Shown in pieces: positions 44,675-53,157 of a stretch of DNA of 64,000 nt. The stretch lies in assembly GCA_038254435.1 (NCBI GenBank), contig JBBSGD010000001.1:34738-98737 (forward strand). Reading direction: 5' to 3'. The notes below the pieces were generated by a model, which was given only the letters and a program-made list of their open reading frames with translations, was not told the origin of the DNA and searched no databases. Source of the stretch: JBBSGD01 sp038254435. Lineage in GTDB: Bacteria > Actinomycetota > CADDZG01 > WHSQ01. How positions within the stretch are numbered: position 1 is the first letter of the stretch; every line of letters starts with the position of its first letter. The translations under genes were made by a program, and so were the position numbers.

Positions 44675-46611
44675 ATCGACGGCGTCAGGCGCAGCTCGGC
44701 AATCTCCAGCGCCAGTGCTGCGCCGAACTCGTCCACCGGCACCCCGCGTGTCTCCTCGCCGCTGCGACGCCGTACGGACACGGTGCCGGCTCCTGTCTCG
44801 TTGTCTCCGACGACCAGCATGTAGGGCACCTTCTGCATCTGCTGGTGGCGGATCTTTGCACCCATCGTCTCCTCCGAGATATCCACCTCGACGCGCGCTC
44901 CCCCGGGCTTCAGCTTGCCGCAGACCTCGTGCGCGTAGGCGAGGTGACGATCGGCGATCGGTATGACGACAGCCTGCACCGGCGCCAGCCACGTCGGGAA
45001 CGCGCCCGCGAAGTGCTCTATGAGGATGCCGACGAAGCGCTCGACGCTGCCGTAGATGACGCGGTGCACGACGACCGGCGTGCGCCGTTCACCCTTGTCG
45101 TCGACGTACACGCAATTGAAGCGGCGCGGCAGCTGGAAGTCGAGCTGAATCGTTCCCATCTGCCACGGTCTGCCGATTGCGTCGTACATCATGATGTCGA
45201 TCTTGGGTCCGTAGAATGCACCGCCGCCTTCCTCGATCAAATACCCGTCCCTGCCGAGGCGCTCCTCGAGCATCGAGCGGAGCACGTCCTCGGCGTCGCT
45301 CCAGGTGTCCAGATCGCCGAGGTAGTGCTGTGGACGAGTGCCCAGTCGGAGGCGGTAGTCAAGTCCGAACACGCCGTAGAAGCGATCGCAGATCTCGAAT
45401 ATGCGTTGGTACTCGTCTCTTATCTGGTCCGCGGAGATGAAGATGTGCGCATCGTCCTGGCGAAAGCTGCGCGCCCTGAGCAGGCCATGCAGAGTTCCCG
45501 AACGCTCGAGACGGTGGAGGATGTCGGCGTCCGACAGCCTCAACGGCAGGTCGCGGTAGCTGCGAGTCTTGAGGTTGAAGACCACCATGGCGTTGGGACA
45601 GTTCATCGGCTTGAGCACGTAGGTGGTGTTGTCGTCGACGGGGATCGTGAACATGTCGTCCTTGAAGTGGTCCCAGTGTCCCGAGGTCTCCCACAAGGAC
45701 TTGTCGCTGACGAGCGGCGCGGCGATCTCTTGGTAACCGCGCGCTTCGTGCTCGCGGCGCCAGAAGTCGAGCAGCTCGTTGAGGACCTTCAGCCCCTTGG
45801 GCAACCAGTAGGGCATGCCCGGGGCGGAGCGGTCGAAATGCAGCAGCTCAAGCTCGCGCCCGAGTCTGCGATGGTCCCGCTTCTCGGCCTCGGCGAGACG
45901 GTGAAGGTAAGCGTCGAGCGCGTCCTTCGACTCCCACGCCGTGCCGTAGATTCGCTGCAGCATGGGCTTGTGCTCATCGCCGCGCCAGTAGGCCCCCGCG
46001 CTGCGCAGCAACTTGAAAGCTTTGATGCGTGCTGTGCCCGGAACATGAGGGCCGCGACAGAGGTCGATGAACGACTGCTCGCCGCCGCTCGTATTGCGGT
46101 AGACCGAGATCACCTCGCCCATCGCCCCTTGCTGCTCGAGCGCATCTGCCCCCTCGGCCACTCCGTGAATGATCTCGAGCTTGTAGGGTTGGTCCGCAAA
46201 GAGCCTCTCTGCCTCCGGGGCGTCGACCTCCTCGCGCTCGAATCGCTGGTTCTCCTTGACGATGCGGCGCATCTCGTCCTCGATACGCTCGAGATCCTCG
46301 GGCGTGAACGGCCGCTCGACTTCGAAGTCGTAGTAGAAGCCGTCTTCGATGGGAGGCCCGATTGCATATCTGGTCCCCGGATAGAGGTTCAGAACGGCTT
46401 GGGCCAGCACGTGAGCCGCCGAGTGGCGAACGATCTCCCGTCCGGGGTTGTCGGCCTGGGTTACGACGGTCACCTCGGCCCCCTCCTCGGGGACGAAAGC
46501 GAGATCGCGCGGCACGCCGTTCACGACCAGCGCGAGGGGGCCGCGGGCACCGCCTTCTGTGGCGAGAGCGAACCCGTCCTTGTGGCCATCTGCGATTGCT
46601 TGCGCGCCCAT
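44671..46611 (-). CDS. thrS: Threonyl-tRNA synthetase
   Basis: A class II synthetase of 646 residues. The N-terminal TGS domain is short and divergent, as in other actinobacteria. The editing domain (RHSAAHVLAQAV, SFIDLCRGPHV) is intact, including the HxxxH and zinc-ligand region. The core has TYVLKPMNCPNAMVVF, motif 2 SGTLHGLLRARSFRQDDAHIF, and VHRVIYGSVERFVGILIEHF (motif 3). The anticodon domain ends with DNETGAGTVSVRRRSGEE. It starts 32 nt after a metallopeptidase gene on the same strand. Confidence 0.96.
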   Translation of the reverse strand: MGAQAIADGHKDGFALATEGGARGPLALVVNGVPRDLAFVPEEGAEVTVVTQADNPGREIVRHSAAHVLAQAVLNLYPGTRYAIGPPIEDGFYYDFEVERPFTPEDLERIEDEMRRIVKENQRFEREEVDAPEAERLFADQPYKLEIIHGVAEGADALEQQGAMGEVISVYRNTSGGEQSFIDLCRGPHVPGTARIKAFKLLRSAGAYWRGDEHKPMLQRIYGTAWESKDALDAYLHRLAEAEKRDHRRLGRELELLHFDRSAPGMPYWLPKGLKVLNELLDFWRREHEARGYQEIAAPLVSDKSLWETSGHWDHFKDDMFTIPVDDNTTYVLKPMNCPNAMVVFNLKTRSYRDLPLRLSDADILHRLERSGTLHGLLRARSFRQDDAHIFISADQIRDEYQRIFEICDRFYGVFGLDYRLRLGTRPQHYLGDLDTWSDAEDVLRSMLEERLGRDGYLIEEGGGAFYGPKIDIMMYDAIGRPWQMGTIQLDFQLPRRFNCVYVDDKGERRTPVVVHRVIYGSVERFVGILIEHFAGAFPTWLAPVQAVVIPIADRHLAYAHEVCGKLKPGGARVEVDISEETMGAKIRHQQMQKVPYMLVVGDNETGAGTVSVRRRSGEETRGVPVDEFGAALALEIAELRLTPSI

Positions 46612-46643
46612 GCTCGGCTTTCCTTTCCGACCTTCGCCGCTGC

Positions 46644-47990
46644 TCAGGGGGCGATGCTACCCGCCCATGCGCGTTCGAACGCGCTGTAACCGGCGCCCGT
46701 TGCGCGTCTGAGCGCCTCGTCGACATGGCGCCGCGCGGTGCCGAACACTATCCGTGCCCTGCCGAGCGTGCGATAGAAGCTGCGAAAGCGCGCCGGCCCA
46801 TACCGATTGATGAAATAGGCAACTGCAGATTCGCCTTCCTGGTAAGCATTGTTGATCGAGGTCCGGTCCCCCGCCTGGAACTGATCGTCACGCGGCAGTG
46901 TCCCGGTGAACTGCCCGCTCGACGCGAGCCCTTGCACGTAGGCTGTGCCCGCGTCGCCAAAGCCTACGTAGTCCGCAAGTCCCTCCTCGATGAACACCGG
47001 CACGAACGGGCCCGACGCTCGGCGCGTGACCACGTGCACCAGCTCATGAGCGAGAATCCCCTCCACCACAGCCGAGCTGCGTCCCACCAGCGCCTCCGGG
47101 CTGAGGACGATGCGCGCCCCCGTGTTGGCGAGCCCGTGCTCCTCGTCTGTGGTCGAGTAAGCAAACGCCACGTACTTCTTGGGATCAAGAGTGGCATCGA
47201 GGAGCGCCGACAGCTCCCCGGGCCGCGACGCCGACACGATCGGGATGCGCCCCGCGGGGATATGGGGCCACACACGACGAACCTGCGCAAGGCCGCGCTC
47301 CGCCAGAGTGAGGATGTCCCCCGGCAGCTCGACGCAGCCGGTCCCCACGCCGCAAGGGTGGTAGAGGAGCAGGAAGTGCCGGCTCCTCTCCGTGCGCACC
47401 CGCCCGAAGTCCCACAGGTTGCGGCTCGACGCGAACCCCAGATAGCTGAAATCGTTGTCCGCCGCGATCGACCAGCGTCCCCGCTCTCTTGTAAAGGTGT
47501 AGTAGTCGTCCTCAACCGCCGGCGTCCCGCCGGCGCCGGCAAGACGGTAGCGGATCTCCGTTACCGGAAGCGTCACCGCGTCGGCCTCCGGGTACGCGCC
47601 GGCAAGCCCGTTTTGGGCAAGGTCGCCCTGCCGGTCCCACGCGGCGTGCAGCGAGTAGGAGGAGAAGCGAACGCCGCCAAGATTGCGCCACAGCTTCTTC
47701 TGAGCCGCGTAAAAACCGATCGAAGACCTCGCCACGGTAGACAGAAAGGCCGGCTTGTCGTGCAGCAGCACGGCTTGCGCCCGCCTGTCGAGAAGGTGCT
47801 GGATGGCGGTCCTGTCGCCCGACGAGGGAGCGAAGGTGGCCGTCGGTGGCGCCGACGATGGGGTCGCCGAGGGAGTTGGGGCGGCCATCGAGGGAGTGGG
47901 CGCGGCCGCCCCCAAGGCCGGCAGCAAAGCCAGAATCGTCACCACCCACCGCCGAACAGGCAGTACCGCGCATACTTGCCCGGTTGCCAC
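46644..47990 (-). CDS. Exported gluzincin metallopeptidase (peptidase MA-like)
   Basis: About 448 residues with a signal peptide (RRWVVTILALLPALGAAAP) followed by a Pro/Ser/Thr-rich linker. Residues about 70-190 look like an NTF2/SnoaL-type domain (LDRRAQAVLLHDKPAFLSTV). The catalytic motif ILAHELVHVV is followed 20 residues on by FIEEGLADYVGFG, i.e. HExxH plus a downstream Glu, the gluzincin pattern of the peptidase MA family. Three in-frame GTG starts (48026, 48008, 47990) differ by a duplicated 15-nt unit; the innermost gives the most ordinary signal peptide. Substrate unknown. Confidence 0.75.
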   Translation of the reverse strand: MATGQVCAVLPVRRWVVTILALLPALGAAAPTPSMAAPTPSATPSSAPPTATFAPSSGDRTAIQHLLDRRAQAVLLHDKPAFLSTVARSSIGFYAAQKKLWRNLGGVRFSSYSLHAAWDRQGDLAQNGLAGAYPEADAVTLPVTEIRYRLAGAGGTPAVEDDYYTFTRERGRWSIAADNDFSYLGFASSRNLWDFGRVRTERSRHFLLLYHPCGVGTGCVELPGDILTLAERGLAQVRRVWPHIPAGRIPIVSASRPGELSALLDATLDPKKYVAFAYSTTDEEHGLANTGARIVLSPEALVGRSSAVVEGILAHELVHVVTRRASGPFVPVFIEEGLADYVGFGDAGTAYVQGLASSGQFTGTLPRDDQFQAGDRTSINNAYQEGESAVAYFINRYGPARFRSFYRTLGRARIVFGTARRHVDEALRRATGAGYSAFERAWAGSIAP

Positions 47991-48019
47991 CCCGTCGGCG
48001 TCGGGCACCCCGTCGGCGT
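47985..48019. repeat. Tandem 18-nt repeat at the metallopeptidase start
   Basis: GACGCCGACGGGGTG (minus-strand reading) occurs twice with 3 nt between copies, an 18-nt period. This creates alternative in-frame GTG codons immediately after the stop of the upstream DUF2090 gene. The repeat keeps the frame and varies only the length of the N-terminus before the signal peptide. Confidence 0.7.
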
Positions 48020-48029
48020 CGAGCACCCG

Positions 48030-48938
48030 CTAGGCGCCCGAGGTGTAGACCTCGATGAAACGCAGGTAGTTGCGCGCGATCGTCTTCGCTGCGTCTTCGC
48101 GCGCGACGCTCCCGTCGAGGAATCCCTTGAGCGAGTCCCACCAGATCGTGCGCCCGATGGCAAAACCCACGTAGCCGTCGACCTCTGCGCCCTGATGGAG
48201 CCAGTGGTCCACGGCCGCGTCGTTCGCCCCCCTGCCCAGCACTACACATACGACGCCGTCGCGCCCCTCCGACCTGACGAGCTCGGCAATGCGGCTGCAG
48301 TCCTCGCTCTTGTCCAGCCCCTCGATCTTCCACACGTCGGGTTCGACCCCGGCCGCGTGAAGATCCTTGATGGCGCCCATCATCAGCTCGGGTCGCAGCT
48401 CCTTGTCGTAGCGATCCGAATCGCCCTCGACTACGCCCGACTGCTCATCTGTGGCCGGCACCAGCAGCTCGAAAAGGAATTTCTTGTCGTTGTCGTGCAG
48501 CCACTCCCCCAGCTCCTTGAGCCGAGCTCCCTGACGCTTGTTCATCTCCTCGTCGTCTTCGGGGTTGTAGCGGACGAGCACCTTGGAGAAGGTCGGCGAG
48601 AAGTCCTCGATGTGCTTGCCGAACTCGTCCCCGTACTGAAAGTCGAACTCGTTCTGACCGCTCTTTTCGACCGGTATGGCGACGATCAGCCCATCCGCGA
48701 TGCCCTCGCGTGCCGCCGGTCCGCCGAACTGCTCGTCGACCAGGAACCCGGCCGCGCCGCCCGGAGCCCCTTCAGCGAGGGCCACACGGAAGCCTTCGTA
48801 GATCAAGCTCTTGGCGTCCGAGATGCGCTCGGTCTCCTCGGGGTTGGGGTCGCCGCCGATGCCGAACATCTTCTTTTGAAACGAGCCACGATGGTCGAAC
48901 GCAAGGATATAGAGGTTCCCTTCATAACCGAGCGCCAT
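48030..48938 (-). CDS. DUF2090-domain protein (IolC C-terminal/aldolase-like)
   Basis: A TIM-barrel protein of 302 residues related to DUF2090, the C-terminal half of some IolC proteins linked to 2-deoxy-5-keto-gluconate 6-phosphate cleavage. LYILAFDHRGSFQKKMFG, PEETERISDAKSLIYEGF, FLFELLVPATDEQ, DVWKIEGLDKSEDCSRIAELVR, VCVVLGRGANDAAVDHWL and YVGFAIGRTIWWDSLKGFL match the family. No other inositol-catabolic gene lies nearby, so the reaction here is open. GGGAGCAAGCA precedes ATG 48938; the upstream frame to 49043 is not used. Confidence 0.82.
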   Translation of the reverse strand: MALGYEGNLYILAFDHRGSFQKKMFGIGGDPNPEETERISDAKSLIYEGFRVALAEGAPGGAAGFLVDEQFGGPAAREGIADGLIVAIPVEKSGQNEFDFQYGDEFGKHIEDFSPTFSKVLVRYNPEDDEEMNKRQGARLKELGEWLHDNDKKFLFELLVPATDEQSGVVEGDSDRYDKELRPELMMGAIKDLHAAGVEPDVWKIEGLDKSEDCSRIAELVRSEGRDGVVCVVLGRGANDAAVDHWLHQGAEVDGYVGFAIGRTIWWDSLKGFLDGSVAREDAAKTIARNYLRFIEVYTSGA

Positions 48939-49027
48939 TGCTTGCTCCCTCCTCGGGTCGTGTCGCTTACGTGCCGGGCGTGGTGGTTGACTACCAGAGT
49001 ATCCCGCCGTATTGAAAGGGGACCCAA

Positions 49028-49369
49028 GTGCCGGCGACGCCACCGGGCGATGACCCCAACGAGACCATGGCGCTCGTAAGGGGTTACCTGAAAGGACAGA
49101 ACCTCGAGCAGATCGGGCGGGTCGACGACGCGGTCGAGCTCTACGAGGCCGCCGTCGAGAAGTCCTTCGACTCGACGGGCCCTTACGACCGGCTCATCCA
49201 TATCTACGCCGATAGCGCGCGCCACGAGGACGTCATCAGAGTCGCCGAGTCCGCCATTCGCAACGTGCACACGCACGACGCCAAAAGAGCGTGGTACGAG
49301 AGGATGCGGGGCGCGGCACAAGAGGCTCTGGCCAAGGTGCCCCGTGCCGCGCCGCGCAAGCGCGGCTAG
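49028..49369 (+). CDS. Small TPR-like protein
   Basis: A 113-residue protein with helical pairs resembling tetratricopeptide repeats (LKGQNLEQIGRVDDAVELYEAAVE, GPYDRLIHIYADSARHEDVIRVAESAI). It probably mediates protein contacts; no catalytic motif exists. GAAAGGGGACC lies just before GTG 49028. It diverges from the DUF2090 gene; the gap of 89 nt must hold both promoters. Confidence 0.75.
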   Translation: MPATPPGDDPNETMALVRGYLKGQNLEQIGRVDDAVELYEAAVEKSFDSTGPYDRLIHIYADSARHEDVIRVAESAIRNVHTHDAKRAWYERMRGAAQEALAKVPRAAPRKRG

Positions 49370-49691
49370 TGCCGCTACCAGGGACCCCGCTCCGATTGCA
49401 GCACAAGCATCTTGCCGTGTCATTCCCCTTGGGGGCAGGGAAGTCGCCGAGCGCCCCGTCCCCTCCATCTGCATAGTCTGTGACGCATGTCACAAGGGTC
49501 TCAGGAATAGGCGCTCCCCCAGTCCTTCTGTCAATGGGGGCCGCAAACAGACACCGGCGAGTTCCCGGACGACCCAATTGCGTAGCCACGAGATCGGCTT
49601 TCTGACTGAACCACCTGAAACAGGCTGCCGTCGCGGGGTCGTTGACGGCGCGGTGACTAACCGCCGACCCTGCTGCGGCGGCCATGATCTG
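49370..49691. other. Gene-free stretch after the TPR-like gene
   Basis: No frame here shows protein-family motifs on either strand. Open frames exist but have erratic composition and run out of step with real genes. It separates the TPR-like gene from the ECF sigma pseudogene. No terminator-like hairpin was convincing. Confidence 0.5.
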
Positions 49692-50190
49692 CTACTCCAG
49701 CTCCGTCGCCAGCCGTTGCTTGGCTCCGTGGGGTCGAATCGCGAATGCACCTGCAGAACAGCCCGCGGCGATTGCAGCATCTCGATTGCTCAAGCTCTCC
49801 TAGTCGGGGAGGGCTATCGCCTCCCTTTGCGACTTGGGAAGGAGTTCGATGATCTGGCTGATTGTTTGCTCCGCCGGCGCTATGCCCGGCTCACTGTCGA
49901 CGAGGTTTCGCAGCGAGCTCCTCGTGCCGAGTCGCTGACTGAGCGCAGCTTGCCTCCGAAGTGTTCGTAACCGATTTGCTACTACCCTTCTCGCCACTCC
50001 GTATAGCCAAGGCAAGGGCTCGGCGGGGATATTACCTTGCGACGCCACGCGATCAGGAATGTTTCCGCGACCACATCTTCGGTGTCCTCGACCTACCCGA
50101 CGAGGAGCGTAGGCAAGCACCTTCTTACCGCATGCTTCGAAGAAGATCTGAAGTCGCCTCTCATGTCTCCAGGCATAGCCCCTCTCCTAC
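49692..50190 (-). pseudogene. ECF sigma factor, degraded
   Basis: Reading from 50190 down, FFEACGKKVLAYAPRRVG (region 2.1-like) is followed in a second frame by EDTEDVVAETFLIAWRRK (region 2). The first frame resumes with PAEPLPWLYGVARRVVANRLRTLRRQ and SQIIELLPKSQREAIAL. An in-frame TAG at 49802-49800 replaces the expected Trp. Beyond it the same frame gives ESLSNRDAAIAAGCSAGAF and AKQRLATELE then stop (49692), a recognisable region 4 helix-turn-helix. Two frameshifts and one nonsense codon make it non-functional. It is unrelated in sequence detail to the intact ECF factor at 13098. Confidence 0.8.
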
Positions 50191-50426
50191 CCCTCTCTGT
50201 CGTTCATGCCGCAGACGCTGTCACCCATCATTTGCTTCTGCACTGAACATGTCCGGCAATGATCAAAATGTTTCCGGCTGACCTCTTCCCTAGCCCAAAC
50301 CGTCGATATCGCCTTGCGGATACAGCTCGACGCCCTCCCAACCTCGGGGGCCTTACGCAGCGACCAGGACTCGACCGCCACGTTCGGAGCCGTCACTACC
50401 TCGTAGGCCCGGGGCATAGACGATCT

Positions 50427-50518
50427 ACGTGGTGCACGTGGTGCACGTGGTGCACGTGGTGCACACGGGGCGTGCGGGACAGCCCTTTCCCGTGGTGCAC
50501 GTGGTGCACACGGGGCGT
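50427..50518 (-). repeat. GTGGTGCAC 9-bp tandem repeats, left cluster (inverted relative to right cluster)
   Basis: The 9-mer GTGGTGCAC occurs four times in a row (about 50429-50464), followed by ACGGGGCG. After 25 nt it occurs twice more (50492-50509), again followed by ACGGGGCG. The units are the reverse complement of the GTGCACCAC units at 50770-51000. Confidence 0.9.
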
Positions 50519-50769
50519 ACTCAAGGTCATAGCGGTAGCTCGCCAGCTCTTTCCCGACGATTTTGTAGGGTTTGCATCGCCTAGGTTACCCGGCGCGCCG
50601 ACGTCGCCAGCGTCCCCAGCCAGTCGGCTCGAAGTCAGGACTAGTTGAAGTCCCATCGAGCACCCGGTCAGCCTTAGTGCCCTCGACCCAAGAACCCGAA
50701 TAGTACCGGCAGTGGCCGACGAACAACGGCCTTGCCTTGCTAGGTACTGAGTCACCGCTCGCGGCTGAC
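50519..50769. other. Unassigned spacer between the two inverted repeat clusters
   Basis: About 250 nt with no recognisable gene and no further copies of the 9-mer. It would form the loop if the inverted clusters on either side paired. Open frames crossing it on both strands are driven by the repeats and lack family similarity. Confidence 0.5.
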
Positions 50770-50998
50770 GTGCACCACGTGCACCAGTCATTTGGCGAGG
50801 CCGGGGCAGGGGTGCGTGCACCACGTGCACCAGTCATTTTGGGAGGCCAAGGACAGAGGTGCGTGCACCACGTGCACCAGTCATTTGGCGAGGCCGGGGC
50901 AGGGGGTGCGTGCACCACGTGCACCACGTGCACCACGTGCACCACGTGCACCAGTCATTTGGGCGAGGCCGGGACAGAGGTGCGTGCACCACGTGTCG
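50770..50998 (+). repeat. 46-47-bp repeat array built on GTGCACCACGTGCACCAG
   Basis: Five units start at 50770, 50816, 50863, 50910 and 50984. Each begins GTGCACCACGTGCACCAG and continues TCATTTGGCGAGGCCGGGGC with small variation; the fifth is truncated. The fourth unit carries three extra GTGCACCAC copies, so the basic period stays 46-47 nt. The core combines the palindromes GTGCAC and CACGTG and alternates purine and pyrimidine for long runs. A period of 46-47 does not preserve a reading frame, so a protein repeat is unlikely. It ends about 120 nt before the methyltransferase start. Confidence 0.9.
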
Positions 50999-51121
50999 AT
51001 GAGAGTCTTGATGAAATAGGACGGAAGGAGACGATCGAGGTGAAACGCAGAAGGCAATACGAGGGGTTGCAGGCGACGATAGACAAGCAAGACATCACAT
51101 GATCAATGAGCGAGGTCCTTC

Positions 51122-52228
51122 GTGACGCCTCTCGAAGTGGTGGTCGGAGAGCTCATCCGGAGGCGCGGCCGCCTGACCTTCGCCGCCTACCAGGAGCTCG
51201 CCCTCTATCACCCCGAGCATGGTTACTACGCGGGCCCGGAGCGGGCCTCCCGCGGGGGCGACTACCTCACCTCACCCGAGCTCGACCCGGCCTTCGGGTG
51301 CCTGTGGGCGACTGGGCTGCAAGGGATATGGGACGCGTGCGGACGCCCCGCCTCCTTTCGCGTCGTTGAGCTCGGCCCGGGCGAAGGTGGGTTCGCGGCC
51401 GCGCTCCTGTCGGCGGCGAGCGGCGACTTCGGGCGAGCCCTGTCGATGGCCCTGGTCGAGCGATCGCCTGCCGTCGCTGCCCGTCAGAAAGAACGCCTCG
51501 GGGGCGACGCGCGCGTGACCTGGTGCCGCTCGCTGAGCGACCTGCCGGTTGCCGGCGCGGGCTGCGTCATGGCCAACGAGGTCCTCGACAACGCGCCGGT
51601 GCATCTTCTCGAGGGGACGCAAGCTGGCCCGCTGGAGCTGTTCGTCGACCTTTCATCAGACGGTCTCGTGCTCACGCCGGGCGCTTTGTCGAGCGAGGCA
51701 ACCGCCGCGCTCGGCTCGGGCGCATGGCACGCTCCGGGGCTCGGCGAGCCGGCCGAGATATCTCCCGCCGCCGAACAGCTTTGCATGCAGGCCGCTTCGT
51801 GCAACGAGCGGGGAGGCGTCGTGGTCATCGACTACGGATACGAGGCGCGCCGGGCACGGGGAACGCTCGTTTGCTACTCGTCGGGAGGCGCCGACGACGA
51901 TCCCCTCGCCGCGCCGGGCACCAAAGACATCACCACGCACGTCGACTGGCGCGCCGTAGCGGGCGCCCTAAGACGCGCCGGCTGCGCGGTGACGGGGCCG
52001 AGAACGCAGTCGGCCACGTTGCGAGCCCTCGGCGCGAGCGAGTTGGACGCAGGGCTGCGGGGCGCGCACCTCGAGGCAACGGCCGGGGGGCGGGGAGCCG
52101 AGGCGGTGAGAGCTCTGTCACGCCGCGCCGCCCTCGCGGCGCTCCTCGATTCGGGTGGACTCGGCGGGCTGGGTGTGCTGCTCGGGGTGAGGAATTGCCC
52201 CCCGCCGGCTTTCTGGCCGGGTCAGTAG
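51122..52228 (+). CDS. SAM-dependent methyltransferase, MidA/NDUFAF7 family
   Basis: A class I methyltransferase of 368 residues (COG1565). Its mitochondrial relative NDUFAF7 dimethylates an Arg of complex I; bacterial substrates are unknown. FAAYQELALYHPEHGYYAG and GGDYLTSPELDPAFG form the typical N-terminal block. VVELGPGEGGFAAALL is the SAM-binding motif I. ANEVLDNAPVHLL is the family's NExxDxxPV motif. VVVIDYGYEARRARGTLVCY and KDITTHVDWRAVAGAL follow. Start GTG 51122 with GAGGT 5-9 nt upstream. Confidence 0.87.
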   Translation: MTPLEVVVGELIRRRGRLTFAAYQELALYHPEHGYYAGPERASRGGDYLTSPELDPAFGCLWATGLQGIWDACGRPASFRVVELGPGEGGFAAALLSAASGDFGRALSMALVERSPAVAARQKERLGGDARVTWCRSLSDLPVAGAGCVMANEVLDNAPVHLLEGTQAGPLELFVDLSSDGLVLTPGALSSEATAALGSGAWHAPGLGEPAEISPAAEQLCMQAASCNERGGVVVIDYGYEARRARGTLVCYSSGGADDDPLAAPGTKDITTHVDWRAVAGALRRAGCAVTGPRTQSATLRALGASELDAGLRGAHLEATAGGRGAEAVRALSRRAALAALLDSGGLGGLGVLLGVRNCPPPAFWPGQ

Positions 52229-53157
52229 CCGAGCCGCACGTCGACCACGCCTTCGAGCTGCTCGCCGTGCGCGAAGTGCGTCACGTTGCGCGCAACGAGC
52301 TGCCTCAGCTCGGCGAGCCCCATGTTCCACGTGTTGGCGACGTGCGGCGTGATGATCACGTTGGGAATGTCCCAGAGGGGGTGCCGGTCGGGCAGAGGCT
52401 CGGGATCGGTCACATCGAGGGCCGCTCCGCCGATCGCGCCGCTCTGCAGCGCCGCGACCAGCGCGTTCGTGTCCACGAGCCCCCCGCGCGCCACGTTGAC
52501 GAGCCACGCGTCCTCCTTCATGCGAGCAAACTGCTCCGCCGCGAAGAGGTGGTGCGTGGCGCGAGTGTGCGCGGCGGCCACGACCACGAAGTCGGCGCCG
52601 GGCAGCAGCTCGTCGAGCCGGGCAGCAGGCTCCGTTCGCTCTGCTCCCTCGAGTGCCTTGCCCGAGCGGTTGACGCCGATCGTGCGCGCCCGCAACGGAA
52701 CGAGCATCGCCGCGAGCTCCGAGCCGATGCCGCCCGTTCCGACTATGACGACGGTGGTGCCTGCGATCCTTCGCTCCGGGTGCCCGAGGTCACCGCGCTC
52801 CCACGACTTGGCGCGCACGTGGACGTCGAGGCGGCGCGCTCCCGCGAGGAGGAGCGTCAGCGCGTGCTCGGCCGTGGCGTGCCCGTAGGCGCCCTTGGCG
52901 CACGCGAACGTGTGCGAGTCGTCGACCGCTCCCGCGGCCACGAAGCTCTCGATGCCGGCGAAGGGAAGCTGCACCCACGTAGCCGGCGACTCGCTCAGCA
53001 GGTCGATGAGCCCTTGAGGGTCGCCGGGCTCCGTCCACACGATCCCTTGCGCTGCGCCCGCCTCGACTATCCGGCCGCCGGCGGACTCGATCGCGGCGTT
53101 GAGGCCCTCATCACCCGACGGCACGACGGCCATGCGCGGTTCGGATTGCCCGCTCAC
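52222..53157 (-). CDS. D-isomer-specific 2-hydroxyacid dehydrogenase
   Basis: An NAD(P)-dependent oxidoreductase of 311 residues; substrate not predictable. The Rossmann loop is VVIVGTGGIGSELA. The catalytic Arg lies in NVARGGLVDTNALV, the Glu in DVTDPEPLPDRHPLW and the His in IITPHVAN. GTG 53157 overlaps the stop of a 49-codon zinc-ribbon gene by 4 nt, so the two are coupled. Longer frames to 53556 are rejected. It converges on the methyltransferase with a 7-nt overlap at the 3' ends. Confidence 0.9.
   Translation of the reverse strand: MSGQSEPRMAVVPSGDEGLNAAIESAGGRIVEAGAAQGIVWTEPGDPQGLIDLLSESPATWVQLPFAGIESFVAAGAVDDSHTFACAKGAYGHATAEHALTLLLAGARRLDVHVRAKSWERGDLGHPERRIAGTTVVIVGTGGIGSELAAMLVPLRARTIGVNRSGKALEGAERTEPAARLDELLPGADFVVVAAAHTRATHHLFAAEQFARMKEDAWLVNVARGGLVDTNALVAALQSGAIGGAALDVTDPEPLPDRHPLWDIPNVIITPHVANTWNMGLAELRQLVARNVTHFAHGEQLEGVVDVRLGY

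Noticed and set aside
46362..49079. 905-codon open frame on the plus strand
   Set aside because: It is antisense to the thrS N-terminus, the metallopeptidase and the DUF2090 gene. Those carry clear family motifs; this frame has none and results from high GC.
49236..49685. 149-codon minus-strand frame downstream of the sigma pseudogene as its anti-sigma partner
   Set aside because: It overlaps the TPR-like gene on the other strand, has no transmembrane helix or anti-sigma motif, and its composition is irregular.
50770..50998. Possible CRISPR array
   Set aside because: There are no variable spacers between conserved repeats; the whole 47-nt unit is repeated, and no cas genes are present.
50396..51102. 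Open frames through the GTGCAC repeats (VHHVH-type and Thr/Cys-rich peptides)
   Set aside because: They exist on both strands and several frames. The 46-47-nt period breaks any frame from unit to unit, so coding is not supported.
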